Shown in pieces: positions 48,176 to 59,738 of a DNA stretch of 64,000 nt. The DNA comes from Lepus europaeus. Lineage: Eukaryota; Chordata; Mammalia; Lagomorpha; Leporidae. The stretch lies in assembly GCF_033115175.1 (NCBI RefSeq), contig NC_084834.1:80832462-80896461 (forward strand). The letters run 5' to 3'. Below the pieces are notes generated by a model. The model ran no database searches. It had not been told where the DNA came from and was given only the letters and a program-made list of their open reading frames with translations. The position numbers and the translations under genes were made by a program. Positions within the stretch are counted from its first letter, which is position 1, and every line of letters begins with the position of its first letter.

Positions 48176-48412
48176 GAGCTTGTTTGGAGGTTCTAGCAGG
48201 GGAGCGCAACTACTCGTATACCCTTGACCGAAGACAGGTGGTCCTCCTCTAGCAGGGAAGGTTGTCCTCTTCGACCAAGCGCACAGCTTCGGGAGGGACG
48301 CACATGGAGTGGTGAGCGATAAAGGGGACACCTGCCTAGCCAGCCAGATCAGCCGAATCAACCCTGGCGATCGATGGGTGACAGATGTCACAGCCAGATC
48401 ACCCTCAGATCC
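48176..48412 (-). pseudogene. RN7SK: 7SK RNA pseudogene (5' two-thirds), fused to L1
   Basis: On the minus strand this is a close copy of the 5' part of 7SK small nuclear RNA. The 5' end GGATCTGAGGGTGATCTGGC is at 48412 downward, followed by the segment around GATCGCCAGGGTTGATTCGG, the CGCACAT/CTCCCGAAGC region, TCGAAGAGGACAAC, GGTCAAGGGTATACGAGTAG and CTCCAAACAAGCTC, where it stops (48176). About 237 of about 330 bases are present. 7SK RNA holds P-TEFb inactive with HEXIM and LARP7. The copy lacks the 3' stem that LARP7 binds and has substitutions, so it is not a gene. The 7SK 5' end abuts an L1 3' end running the opposite way. Confidence 0.93.
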
Positions 48413-48724
48413 TTTAATGTGCTGTACACTGTTATTTAATGCTATAACTAGTACTCCAACAGTATTTTTTCACTTTGTGTTGCTATGTGGGGGCAAACTG
48501 TTGAAATCTTTACTTAATACATGCTAAACTGATCTTCCGTATATAAAGAGAATTGAAAATGAATCTCGATGTGAATGGAAGGGGAGAGGAAGTGGGAAAG
48601 GGGAGGGTTGCGGGTGGGAGGGAAGTTATGGGGGGGAAAGCCATTGTAATCCATAAACTGTACTTTGGAAATTTATATTCATTAAATAAAATTTAAAAAA
48701 ATAAATAAAAAAAAATAAAATAAA
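48413..48724 (+). mobile_element. L1 3' end, partner of the 7SK chimera
   Basis: Plus-strand L1 3' UTR from 'tttaatgtgctgtac' to the A-rich end, with the G-rich tract at 48580-48640. Candidate TSD for the whole 7SK+L1 unit: AAAATAAAATATG (48162-48174) and AAAATAAAACATATG (48717-48731), differing by a 2-base indel. The simple A-rich sequence makes this tentative. Confidence 0.9.
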
Positions 48725-48922
48725 ACATATGGTAATAGGATCATGCCTGCACTGTAAAAGAAGGTAGAGAGTGTTTTTTTATCATGTGCTGTTATGATAT
48801 TTTCTGAAGTGAATCATTTACTTGTCTCTTGAATGCATCTTAAAGTTCACAAGGCACCTGGGACTGGTACCTTTGAAAAACTTTCCTTCTAAAGTTTTGG
48901 ATTGTGAAATTCTTATTTGTTT

Positions 48923-49306
48923 AAAAATTAAGTTATTGGCCGGCGCCGTGGCTCAACAGGCTAATCCTCCGCCTTGCGGCGCCGGCACACCGGGTTCTAG
49001 TCCCAGTCGGGGCACCGATCCTGTCCCGGTTGCCCCTCTTCCAGGCCAGCTCTCTGCTATGGCCAGGGAGTGCAGTGGAGGATGGCCCAAGTGTTTGGGC
49101 TCTGCACCCCATGGGAGACCAGGATAAGCACCTGGCTCCTGCCATCGGAACAGCGTGGTGCGCCGGCCGCAGCGCGCTACCGCGGCGGCCATTAGAGGGT
49201 GAACCAACGGCAAAGGAAGACCTTTCTCTCTGTCTCTCTCTCTCTCTCACTGTCCACTCTGCCTGTCAAAAAGAAAAAAAAATGAAAGAATAAAAATTAA
49301 GTTATT
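48923..49306 (+). mobile_element. Young C-type SINE, near consensus
   Basis: Full-length copy from GGCCGGCGCCGTGGCTCA (48938) to an A-tail ending 49291. Perfect 15-base TSD AAAAATTAAGTTATT at 48923-48937 and 49292-49306. This is the best-preserved SINE in the window. Confidence 0.97.
48949..49004 (+). promoter_or_regulatory. Internal Pol III A and B boxes of the SINE
   Basis: TGGCTCAACAGG (48949-48960) fits the tRNA A box and GGGTTCTAGTCCC (48992-49004) fits the B box. Spacing is about 31 bases, as in a tRNA-derived SINE. Function is inferred. Confidence 0.7.
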
Positions 49307-49384
49307 ATAACATACATTTAGCTGATAAATTGCCAAAGGTAGTAGGCATTTGAAAGAATTATTACTTAAAATAGCTTAAATCTG

Positions 49385-49680
49385 GGCAGGTGTTTAGCAC
49401 AACATTTAAGATGCTGTCTGCCTATCATATTGGAGCATCTGGGTTCCAGTCTCAGTTCTGTTCTATGTTCCATCTTCCTACCAGTGTGCACCCTGACAGG
49501 CAATTGTAGTGACTCAAGTCACTGAGTACCTGCCACCAACACAGGATATCTGGGTTGAGTCTCTACACTGGCCCTGTCCTGGTTGGTGAGGGCATTTGGG
49601 GATTGAACCAGCAGATGGACAATCTGTGTCTCTGTCTCTTGTTCTGTTTCTCTACCTTACAAATAAATAAAATGATAATA
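49385..49680 (+). mobile_element. Old SINE, same subtype as 33146-33445
   Basis: 'gtgcaccctgacaggcaattgtagtgactcaagtcactgagtacctgcc', 'tttggggattgaaccagcagatgg', CT-rich tract, CAAATAAATAAAATG tail. It shares the 'tagtgactcaa...ctg.gt.cctgcca' segment with the copy at 33 kb. Confidence 0.78.
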
Positions 49681-52680
49681 ATTTTACAAACTGTCATGTA
49701 TGTTATTCTATCTACTTTTTTTGTTAATCTTGAGGTGGTACATATCTAATTTTTTTCTGCTTTCCTTAATAAGCCTTGGCCTTTTAAACAAAGATTGCCT
49801 TACTTTGAGTTTCATATTAATCTGTTTTCTACTTAAAAATAATCTAAGCTCCTATTATCCATTTCAACTCCTGGTGTTTTAGCTTATTTTGTTGATTTTA
49901 GTCTAATACCATGAACAACAAACATAATAATGCATTTTTATTATTTCCAAAGAATGAAATAATTTAAGCAAATAAAATTCATCATTCATAAGAAGTTTGG
50001 TAAGATGTGTTATATTAAAATTCTCTTTAATTTAGAGATTTTTCCATTTTATATTTGTTTCTTTAATTTTAAGCTTATTTTTGTTGATTTATTGCATTAA
50101 AATCTGAGAACATAGCTGCTAAAGTCACTGTTCTTAATATTTACTGAGGCTGTGTTTGCTACCCAAGTACGAGATTTATTTTTGTAATATTTTCATGGTC
50201 AAAAGAATGTTTTTCTGTTGGTTGATTTACATATTGTTTTACCTTGGAGTTTGCATTAGTACTTTTTCTCTACTCTTGAAGTGATAGTGTTCTTAAGGAT
50301 AGGGAGACAACTACACAAGGAGAGACAAGACAGTCTCCAGCAGATGCTTCATGAGGTGATGTGCTGTTGCTGCTGCTCACTGTAGTCTAGAAGCTAGTCA
50401 ATGATTTGTGCTGTATAATGTGATTTTAGGTACTTCCCCTTCTGTTTGAATTGATGCTTCTTTTTATTGCTGTTAGCTATGATGTTATTCAAATTCAAAA
50501 CATAATTGTATTTCTCTCTTTTCTATTTCAGTTAAAACCTTATTAACAAACCTGATTCCTGTGCACTTTATTGTCAGTCCCCGTGAGGTATAACCAGCAG
50601 CCTTCATGCTTTTAGAAATAGGAAGGAAGAACAATTAGTTTACCACGAGCTCACATCTTAAAGGCATAATGTTAAAAATATCTATAAATCAACACTCATA
50701 GAGCACATTAACATTTTTTAGCAAAAATGTCCCAAAGGCCACTTAAAGGAGAATGAATATGTACTTTCTTTCTAAATGCCTCCAATCATTTCAAATATTT
50801 TCCTATTCGATATTGAAGTGGGAGAAAACTATGCATTATATGTCTTCTGTAGAAAAGCCATTTTAAATAATTTACATAAAAAAATTTGAACTCACAATCC
50901 ATTTTAAGTACCATTATAGTAAAACATGTCTTCATATAACATACCTGCCCCTGTATAAGGTGTTTGAAGAAATGTACTACTTTCATAAAAGTTATAATTG
51001 ATGTAAGTTATTGATCTTGCAAAATCTAAGGGATAGGAAATGTATTGCAGAGTAGGCATAATTTCTAAAAATTATCTGTTGAAAAGTCAAGAATAATATG
51101 GTATTTGGAATGCTTTTTCATCTAATTTCATTCATATCAATAAGGAATGATAATCAAGCAACAATGTCCCCAATATCAAGAACACAGATAGATACATACC
51201 TACAAATACATACACACACACGCACACTCTCACATATAATAGAATGTACACAAATGTAATCTTGTGCATATAAGTGCATGGACACATACACCTATTGGGA
51301 ATAGACGCTGAGAATTTGCCTTTATAATAACTCTAGTTGTTGCATTGAGCGAGTTTTCCTGAACCATTATGACTTCTCAGAAGTATAAACATTGATGTAA
51401 TACGAATCACATCTGAAATGTTCCTTGTGCTATTGTTATTCTGCCATTAGGCAATTTTTTTTGCTCATTCCTCTAAGATTTCACACATTTTAAATGAAGA
51501 AACATATGACACATTACTTGATAACCTCACTCCCATTTGTTTTCAATGAGATTTTGCCTAAATTCTAGTTTATCTGAGACTTATTTTTCCTCATCTGTAA
51601 AACTGAAATAATAAATGTGTTTCTTTTCTTTATAATCACAAGCAGATAAAATGAACTAAAAATTATTAATGTTAATTTTGGCTATAAAATTATACAAAAA
51701 TATTATCTTTTTAAAAGCCATATTAACATATTTGGACAATTCCTTACAATTGATAATCAAAAATTATAAATTTATATTGTGCATCTTGATTTGAATAAGG
51801 TGAAAATATATTTATCAACACACTAGAAGAAAGTCTTCCTACAAAGCTCTCTGCCATAAAAAGAGACCATGTTTTGTGGGAAGTGTATTGAACTGGGAGT
51901 TAGGGTACAAGTTTCAATTCCTACTTAGATTGAGTAGATATATTAGACTTTGGCTGCTTTGAGTTAAATTTATTTCTATATGAATAGCTACTTCTGTATC
52001 TATAACTACATTTATATTCATATACATTTTTACACTATGACATAGAAAGATAAAATCCCCTCTTTAAATGATTATCAGTGATTTAATCATATTGATCACT
52101 ATCTTACACTAATAAAAATAGCTACTTTTAAAGTTTACTTCAACTCCTCATTGTAAAAGTAATGAATTTTCAGGCTCCATTTTTACAATGATTGCATATG
52201 TCATGTAATTATTCCAAAAACCAAATTTATGTTAAACTTTCTTAATAATAACTCTGGTAGGTTACACACTAATTTCTAGTGTCATCAGTCTTGGGATGGA
52301 ATCTATTTGCCCTACAGTTGAATCTGGACAGGCCATATTTTCCTGTTTAATCAGTAGAATGAAATAGAAATGACAATGAGCAACATTGTAGCCTATGTGT
52401 CATGAAAACTTTCTTGGTATTACACCACTAAACCCAGAAAAACTTACTGCATAATGAGAGAAGATGGTGAAGTTTTCAGGGACCTCCCCACCTGCTACTT
52501 TCTGTTGTCTATTCAAGAGAGGCAGAGCTGCCCTGTGAACTGAAGCTATTCACAGACACAAGAATCAGCACACACTTCCCAGCTGAACCCAATCCAAAGT
52601 GCTGAATATAGAACTTTGAGTTAAATAAATGAGTAGTAAGCCACAAGGTGTTGACGGGGGGTAGGCTTATGAAAATAAAT
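49681..52680. other. Long unique AT-rich stretch
   Basis: About 3 kb with no recognised gene or repeat except a short (CA)n-type run near 51205-51225. Confidence 0.42.
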
Positions 52681-52762
52681 AAGTAAATAATAAAAATAAA
52701 AACCCATAGTAGATAATAACAAGTGACAAGATGATTCCATAATTTATATAGAAAGAAAAAGG
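52681..52762 (+). mobile_element. Old L1 ORF2 fragment, left half
   Basis: 'aagtgacaagatgattcc' and 'ataatttatatagaaag' match the older L1 ORF2 segment that in consensus reads 'gacaagctgattctaaaatttatatggaaatgcaaag'. The retroviral copy is inserted at this point. The right half resumes at 57999. Confidence 0.65.
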
Positions 52763-53011
52763 GCTGTTTCTCTCTTGATCTTTCTCTCTCTTGATGCCCC
52801 TCTCTCTTTTTTCTTCAACTTCTCCCTCTAGCCTGTCAGATTTTCCCATCAATAAACCCTTTCCCTTACTCCAGTGTTTGGTGTGTTTTGTGGTGGCCTA
52901 CACCGGTGCCATGACTTGGATCCAGGCTTTCTTGTCAACCTTGCTTTTCTCTCTGGGATTTGAGAGGTGTCCATCTACTCTGATAGATGTTCTCCTCCAT
53001 TAAACCTAACA
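52763..53011 (+). other. Retroviral R-U5-like segment
   Basis: Shares with 57884-57987 the sequence GCCTGTCAGATTT, AATAAA and CTTTCCCTT in the same order and spacing. Continues beyond that shared part with 'ccagtgtttggtgtgttttgtgg', which the right-hand copy lacks. Upstream of 52763 there is no similarity to the U3 at 57692. Confidence 0.65.
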
Positions 53012-55614
53012 TAATGGTGAACAAACTCCAGTGGACCTCTTGTCCCTGGCACATTGGACCCTAGCCCACAGTCACCCTTGAGACCTGTCTGGCAGCTGCC
53101 TGAACTTTTTGTTTCAGAGGCAGTCCCAAGTAGCTGACAGTTGACTAGGGCATCATTGGCCCAAGGTATTTTTTGGGTAAAAAGAAAACTAGATTGAAAT
53201 TCAATTAAAATTTTAAAAGATGTCTTTGCTAAGTAACAAGCTCATGCATGAGAATTTGGTTCAACTGTAACTGGACATTAGGCTTTAAGGAATATCTCTT
53301 TTGAATCTAGAAAGATCACTGCCCTAAAAAATATTGCTTTGCAACTTACTAAACTTGTTTTGCAATTTGTTTTAATAGGTTTCTGATGATATAGCAATGG
53401 GTAATCAGTACTCGATGAAACATCAATGGGTAATCAGTACTCGTTATAACCCCTAAGGTAGATTTTGCAGTCTCTGGTTTAATATCACTGATTTTTAGCT
53501 AGAGTTTTATAAAAGGAGTAGAATTCTATATTAATGCAATTTTGACCTTAATTCAGATAGAGATATGGTATAATTCCAACATCTTCACTAATCCAGGTGT
53601 AATTGCGAAATGTAAATGGGGTAAAGTCAAATGAGATAAATGTGTCAAAATGTAAACTTTGGTACTCTTAGCACCTTATATTTTGTGGAAAACTATTTGG
53701 GTTTGCTAACATGTTTTTATAAATTGTCCATATGAAAATAATTCAAAACTTCTTGAAGTGACTAAGCTTGAAATTCTATGTGTTATCTTATTTAGAAAAT
53801 GCTGTCTTAATTTGGAAATTTCTAAAGGGTTTTTCAAGTGTGCATCAATGAAATCAGCAGATGAAAAAACAAAAATTATTTGTCTATTTGACATAGCACT
53901 AGAATCTGTTCGTTAAAGCAATGAGTTTTTGCAACACACATATGTCAGTAAATATTTTGAAATCATCTTGAAAATCAGTTTAAAAATGTACCATCTCCTT
54001 TTAATAGTTTTTGTTTAATTGGTGACTCTCTATCAGTTTTCTAGCCAGCTATAGTAAGCTAATTTCTATTTCTTAGTTCTGACTCTGTTAAAATTGTTGC
54101 AAGTTGTGTGCTAATTTAAGGTTTCACTTGTGATTCTTGGGATGACCAAAGAGACATAGAGTATGTGTCCTGTGGAAGTAATCTATTGTGTTCTCTTAAT
54201 GTCTCTGTTAAGTTCTGATTGTTTAAAACAGATGAATTTTTTTATTAAGGGTTATGGTTTGTTTGTATATATATTCATTCTAAAGCATCTAAGTAATCAC
54301 ATTATAACAATGATCAAATCTGGTCTACATTGTGTCATGATGTTAAGGGATCTCATTTCAACTAGATATTTTAAGCCTTCTTGGCATCCTTGACAGGCAT
54401 TCAAAAAATCAAAGTTCAAAATTCTTTAAACATTGATATTTCCAGTTGGTCCCCTGGAAATATCAGAGGACATGTCTCTCATCTTGTAGAGACACCAACT
54501 AATAAAGCTATTTGGATTATATTAAAGGTACTGTCAAGATGTGAAATGGTGCTAACTTTTAAGTTGTGATAATGCAAAATGCTACTGATACAAATGTCCA
54601 AAAGTTAAAATATCTAATGGTCTTGTATTACCACACATGATGGTTATCTCAATGAGAAAGGCCCAGAGGCTAAAAAGGGTTAAATGCTTTATAAAATCCT
54701 CCATGTGCTTTCAAAATACTGAGTGGAGTAATTAAGTGCCTCTTGATGGTTAATGAGTTTGTAATTTTAACAATGGCTATTTAAAGTCTTTTGTCATCCA
54801 CAGTTTGTGTTCTCGAAACACTAAAAATCAGATTTGCTGCTCATAAAACTAAAACATTGTTGGTTCTGTGTTTAACTATAGCCTCCTATAAATTCTGAAG
54901 GACTTTTTTAGTGACTTCTATGGTATTTCATATGTTAGGATGGTTCTGCAAGCAGATCAAGCCAATAATGGAATACAGGTTGTAATTTAGAAAACATAAA
55001 TTTAATTGAGGTTGTTAACAGCAGAAAGTAATTCAAATCAATTGATAATATAAAGGTTAAAGATTTTAAGAATCTATTACTGAAACTGCTTTATTCTATA
55101 TTGAACATTATGTTATACATGTTTATATATATATATATATATTATATGTCTACATGGGAAAATTTATTAGGAATTCTGTTTTAATTAGCTTGATGATAAA
55201 GATCACTCAAATTTTAAACTGCTAAATTAATCAAAGATACATTTTTGGTTCATGAGACCTGAATCTCTGTATCAGATATTTTAAATTTTTTGGTAGAAAG
55301 AAACTAAAACTGTTTAAATCATTGCCATGTTTGTACTTAATTTTACTGATCAAACAAATTAAACTGTTTTAGATATTGAAGAGATGTTTGCAAATATATG
55401 TATTGTCTTAAAATTTATAGAAGGCATAAGACCTTCTGGTAAATGATTTCATAAATTATTTAACAGTTAAAATCGCTTGCTAAGTTTTAATTTGGTATTG
55501 TTATTTTCAGTAAGTGACCGGGAAGCCTGACTTGTTCCCTCATTTCTCTATTCTCTTCAAGGTGGGAAACTAATTCTATTCTGAAGGACTCTCCATGTTG
55601 TACAGGATGCCAGG
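53012..55614 (+). other. Decayed retroviral internal region, left part
   Basis: AT-rich, with stops in all frames. I cannot match it to gag or pol, so it may be non-coding leader, a non-autonomous internal sequence, or unrelated DNA. It includes a 20-base motif twice (53395-53443). Confidence 0.35.
53395..53443. repeat. 29-bp tandem duplication
   Basis: CAATGGGTAATCAGTACTCG at 53395-53414 and again, without mismatch, at 53424-53443, spaced by ATGAAACAT. Confidence 0.97.
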
Positions 55615-55623
55615 TTGAACTTT

Positions 55624-55661
<38 letters not shown>

Positions 55662-55997
55662 GGCAGAGTGGACAGTGAGAGAGAGAGACAGAGAGAAAGG
55701 TCTTCCTTTGCCATTGGTTCACCCTCCAATGGCCGCCGCAGCTGGTGCGCTGCGGCTGGCGCGCCATGCTGATCCGAAGGCAGGAGCCAGGTGCTTCTCC
55801 TGGTCTCCCGTGGGGTGCAGGGCTCAAGGACCTGGGCCATCCTCCACTGCACTCCCGGGCCACAGAAGAGAGCTGGCCTGGAAGAGGGGCAACCAGGACA
55901 GAATCCGGTGCCCCGACTGGGACTAGAACCCGGTGTGCCGGCGCCGTTAGGTGGAGGATTAGCCTAGTGAGCCACGGCGCCGGCTTGAACTTTAGAT
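55615..55997 (-). mobile_element. Young C-type SINE inside the retroviral copy
   Basis: Full-length minus copy with a T-run of about 31 bases, head complement ending GGCGCCGGC. TSD TTGAACTTTAGAT at 55615-55627 and 55985-55997, without mismatch. Inserted after the retroviral copy. Confidence 0.96.
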
Positions 55998-57677
55998 CTT
56001 ATAAAAAGGATGGCTAACATTTTTCTGTAGTAATAGTACAGCCAAATGAGAGCTTAAATTATAATTTCACAGGCAAAATCTCCCTTTTCAAACCAAACAA
56101 AAGGAAAGTTTTATCTAATGACTTTAAATTTTATATATAAGATGGTCATCATGTTTGATGCTAAAGTGAGAACATAGCCATCCTCATGGGCATTGCCTGC
56201 TCTACCTCACAGAAAAACTATTATCAGAACATGCCTGTGACTATAGACTTCTTGTTTAGGTCACCAAAGGTTAGAGATGAGACTTAAGCACCCCCTTGAC
56301 TTGCATCCTCTTAAAGTTTCCACTGGTCTGCTTTAACAAAAACTAAGAGAAAGAGAAAGTTAGGCATCAGAAACAATGTAAATATAGGTGGCAGTCCAAT
56401 ATATGCCTGCTTGCACAATGATCAGCATCAAGGAGACCCAATAGGTCAGTCTACTGCAGTGGATTCAATGTGGAAAGCCAGGGTTTCAGCAGAAATTGGC
56501 TTACGAAGAGCCCTGACAGTTCTGCCAAGAGTTGGATCACTAGAAATGGAACTGCCCTGGAGTCTAAGGATGCCCATGTCAGAGTCACAGATTTTGTTGG
56601 CTCTAAGCTGAAAATACCTTCACCCAGACCAGCTTCCAAAGTAACCACCACTGCTGAGTGGATGGCCATGGAGGGTCAGCAACATTGCAGGCAGAAATGT
56701 AAATCTCCTGTTAGAGATGCCACCTGCCTTTACCTGGCCAGCTCTCCTCCCAGGCCAGCTAGGTGATGGAAGTCAACAGGGTGCCTTCCCCAAGGAGGTT
56801 CTTACCTCTCGTATGATGTACCCCTTATGAAGAGATAGGTCTGGGTCTCATAACTGGCAAGGCTTTAAAGACCATCTGATTATTACCAAGCCCCTTCTGT
56901 CAGGTTTTATTTGGCTCTAAATTGGACAACTTATTCATGGCTTGTATAGCAGCTTTCTTAGGTCCTCCAATAATGACTCTATCCTTTGTTCTAGATCCTG
57001 TATAGTCCACTTGGACTTCATTCCTTTGTAGTCACAGCCTCTACTCTTACACCAGTGGCTCTACTTCTGATCATGTGTATTGATAGTCCTCTTCCCCACT
57101 TAACTTGTATGATTGTTCAGAATTTTTCTATAGACAAGCCCCTCTACCAGCAAGAGAAAGGGAAACCTCTCTCTCAGTCTTGGTTGGGAACAGCTTTGCA
57201 GCCTCCTTCACCTTATTAGTGATCTGAGCAATAGCTTTGGGTCACAATGTTATCTCAGCCAACTGACTCCAAAACAACTCTGACAGTTACAAGAGGAGGT
57301 CACTAGGTCCAGGGAGACATCAGGTGATGCCATCTGAGGTCTTCAAAGCCATATCACCTCACTAATAAGTGCGGTACCACCGAACAGACTGACCTTAACA
57401 GTGTCATTGTGCTAACCAATCAAGCCAGTGTTTACTGGAGGTGATAATGAAACAAACCAAATGTCTTCACCAACCGGGCAGTGAGTCAAATGCTGCTATA
57501 GGGATATACTTGCCTCCCCACCCAGGAGACTGTGGCTTGAGACATTGCCCTATGCCAGCAGAGAGTAACTCATCACTCCATCTCAGCAGGAAGTAGCTCT
57601 AAAAGAGATCATTATTCTTCCACCCCTCCTGGACTTTTAGGACCAATGTAATCCCATACAACACTTTCTTTATAAAA
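55998..57677 (+). other. Decayed retroviral internal region, right part
   Basis: Less AT-rich than its left counterpart, ending at the polypurine tract. Position suggests env-derived DNA. Short open stretches (for example 98 codons at 56470-56766) show no motif I can assign. A frame-aware profile search would be needed to decide. Confidence 0.4.
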
Positions 57678-57987
57678 ACAAAAGAGGGAAATGTTAGTAA
57701 AATGGTACCGCCTTATCTGTGGCTCCATCTCAGGCTCTGGCCCCTGCTGCCAGCATGGCTCACTAGATGTCAGTGATCAAATGCCCAATCATAAATTTCA
57801 GCTCTACCCTACCCTCATGGGATTTGCAGTTCCCACTTCCCTGCCCCCTGCAAGTGTATAACACGACCTGCTTCCTGCACGTGTGTTCTCTTTCTCTCTT
57901 GGTATCTCTGTCTCTACCATCCTCTCTTTTTTTTTTTTCCTCTCTCTCCAGCCTGTCAGATTTCCCTGACAATAAACACTTTCCCTT
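57678..57987 (+). promoter_or_regulatory. Polypurine tract, U3 and R of the retroviral copy
   Basis: Polypurine ACAAAAGAGGGAAA runs straight into TGTTAGTAAAATGG, as a 3' LTR should. U3 (about 190 bases) holds a TATA-like GTGTATAAC at 57855-57863. R starts about 25 to 30 bases later and carries AATAAA at 57971-57976. Confidence 0.7.
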
Positions 57988-57998
57988 GAAAATAAAAA

Positions 57999-58240
57999 AG
58001 AAATGCAAAAACACTAACAGAGACAAAATAAGTCTGAAAAACAAGAAAAAATTGGAGGAATCACATTATCCCAAGACTTACTGAGAAATTGTAGTCATCA
58101 AGACACTGAGTTAATGGCAGAAATAATAGACATGTAGGTCAATGGAACAGAATTCAGAAATATAAGAATAGTTACCTGAATTTTTTATAAATATGCTAAG
58201 GCAATTAAATGGGAAATGAAATTTCATTAATAATTTTAGA
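57999..58240 (+). mobile_element. Old L1 ORF2 fragment, right half
   Basis: 'agaaatgcaaaaacac', 'aaaaattggaggaatcacatta' and 'taggtcaatggaacagaattcagaaat' match the ORF2 segment directly downstream of the left half at 52681-52762. Confidence 0.8.
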
Positions 58241-58257
58241 ATTTTTATTTCCAGTAG

Positions 58258-58295
58258 ATCTATCTATCTATCTATATATAGATAGATAGATAGAT
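58258..58295. repeat. 38-bp perfect palindrome of ATCT/AGAT units
   Basis: Four ATCT units (58258-58273), ATATAT, then four AGAT units (58280-58295). The whole equals its own reverse complement. Confidence 0.98.
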
Positions 58296-59059
58296 ATTTA
58301 TTTATTCAATACATTATTTATATATCACTATAGAGTAAAGGATATAAACAATATTGTTTTACACATTGAATTAAAATAAATGTTTTTACATTTTCTACAT
58401 TACATTGGAAGCTCATTTTGCTGGATCTGTTGTCTCTTTGGTATGCCATGATTCAATGTTTGGTAGTACTTCTTTCTTGTATGTTGCTACAAGATGCCTC
58501 AGATTCGTTTTGTACTTCCCTGGCCCCAGCCCTAGAATCAGCAATTTCTCCTCCCTTTTGCAAGTAAAATTTATTACCTTGCCACTTCGTGACTTCTTTA
58601 AAAAATCAGAATATTTAAACATGCAAAATCAACATTATATATTTGCCAATACATAAACTAAGACAGCAAGGTTAAAATCACCAGACAAAAAGTGGCAAGT
58701 TAACAAGTACCTCTAATATCATGTGATGAGAAAGATAATCATCCCTGTTTTTCTTCCCTAAAACCCATATATCCAGTCTAACCATCAAAAGAACTTTTAA
58801 AACTTTTTTTTTAAGTTAAACAATGTTTTGCAAAATTGTCAGGGTCATGAAAAATGAGAAAATGTCCCAGGTCAGAGTAGACTAAGAAAACATGATTATT
58901 ATATGTAAGGTGGTTTCCTGGATAGGATCCTGGAACAGAAAAATGAGATTAGTAGAACATTAATTATAATGTACCAATAGTGTTTTCTTAGATGTCACAA
59001 ATGACCATGGTAAGAAAACATTAATCACAGAAACTTGGTGAGTGCAACTAGCTTACACA
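58296..59059. other. Unassigned DNA
   Basis: AT-rich spacer. A frame of 83 codons at 58405-58656 has no recognisable features. Confidence 0.42.
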
Positions 59060-59205
59060 AACCAAACACTGTTCTAATGTTCACTGTATCCATTCATTTT
59101 ATCTTCACAGTGCTATAAAGCAGACATTTTTGATGGATCCACAGACGAGGCCCATGGGAGAAAAATTACTTGCCTAACGTCACAGAGTCAATAAGCATGA
59201 TATCA
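59060..59205 (+). repeat. MIR SINE fragment
   Basis: 'acactgttctaatgttcactgtatccattcattttatcttcacag', 'gatccacagacgaggccca' and 'acttgcctaacgtcacagagtcaataag' follow the MIR core and 3' part. Confidence 0.75.
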
Positions 59206-59387
59206 GATTAAAGAATCATTGCTAATAACAAAATGAAATGTTAAAGAGTCTTTTAGTCAAAACTAATGAAAAAAATTATCCTTAAGCCCTGTTTTTAATT
59301 CTCTGATGCAAACAATTTCAAGTAAAAAAAAAAAAGGGGGGGGGGAAGCAGAAGAAAAAATTCTCAAACTGTCATCCCCTAATCCCA

Positions 59388-59624
59388 AATACTAATAGTT
59401 TTGGGGCCGGTGCTGTGGCCTAGTGGTTAAAGCCACCTACTGCACTGCCGGCATCCCATATGGATGCTGGTTCCATCCCAGCTGCTCCACTTCCTATACA
59501 GCTCTCTGCTATGGACTGAGCTCCTGCACCCATGTGGGCAACTGGAAGAAGTTCCTGGCTCCTGGCTTTGGATCAGCACAGCTCCGACTGTTGCAGCCAT
59601 TTGGGGAGTGAACCAATGGATGAA

Positions 59625-59662
<38 letters not shown>

Positions 59663-59738
59663 CTGCCTCTGCCTCTCTGTAACTCTGCCTTTCAAATACA
59701 TAAATAAATCTTTTTTAAAAAAATACTAGTTTTTGGAC
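59388..59738 (+). mobile_element. C-type SINE
   Basis: Plus copy from GGGGCCGGTGCTGTGG (59403), (CT)n tract 59629-59680, tail CATAAATAAATC. Flanks AAATACTAATAGTTTTGG and AAATACTAGTTTTTGG are similar and probably the TSD. Confidence 0.9.

Larger units (their letters stand above)
52763..57998 (+). mobile_element. Endogenous retrovirus copy, R-to-R with A-tail
   Basis: Order: R-like CT-rich segment with AATAAA at 52851, U5 to about 53011 ending ACA, tRNA-primer-site-like TGGTGAACAAACTCC at 53015, about 4.3 kb of decayed internal DNA (plus a later SINE), polypurine tract ACAAAAGAGGGAAA at 57678-57691, U3 beginning TGTTAG at 57692, TATA-like at 57857, R with AATAAA at 57971, then GAAAATAAAAA. The left end lacks U3 and the right end lacks U5. 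It sits in an old L1 with a 10 to 14 base imperfect duplication (AGAAAGAAAAAGG at 52750, AGAAATGCAAAAAC at 57999). No open gag, pol or env frame is recognisable. Confidence 0.65.
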
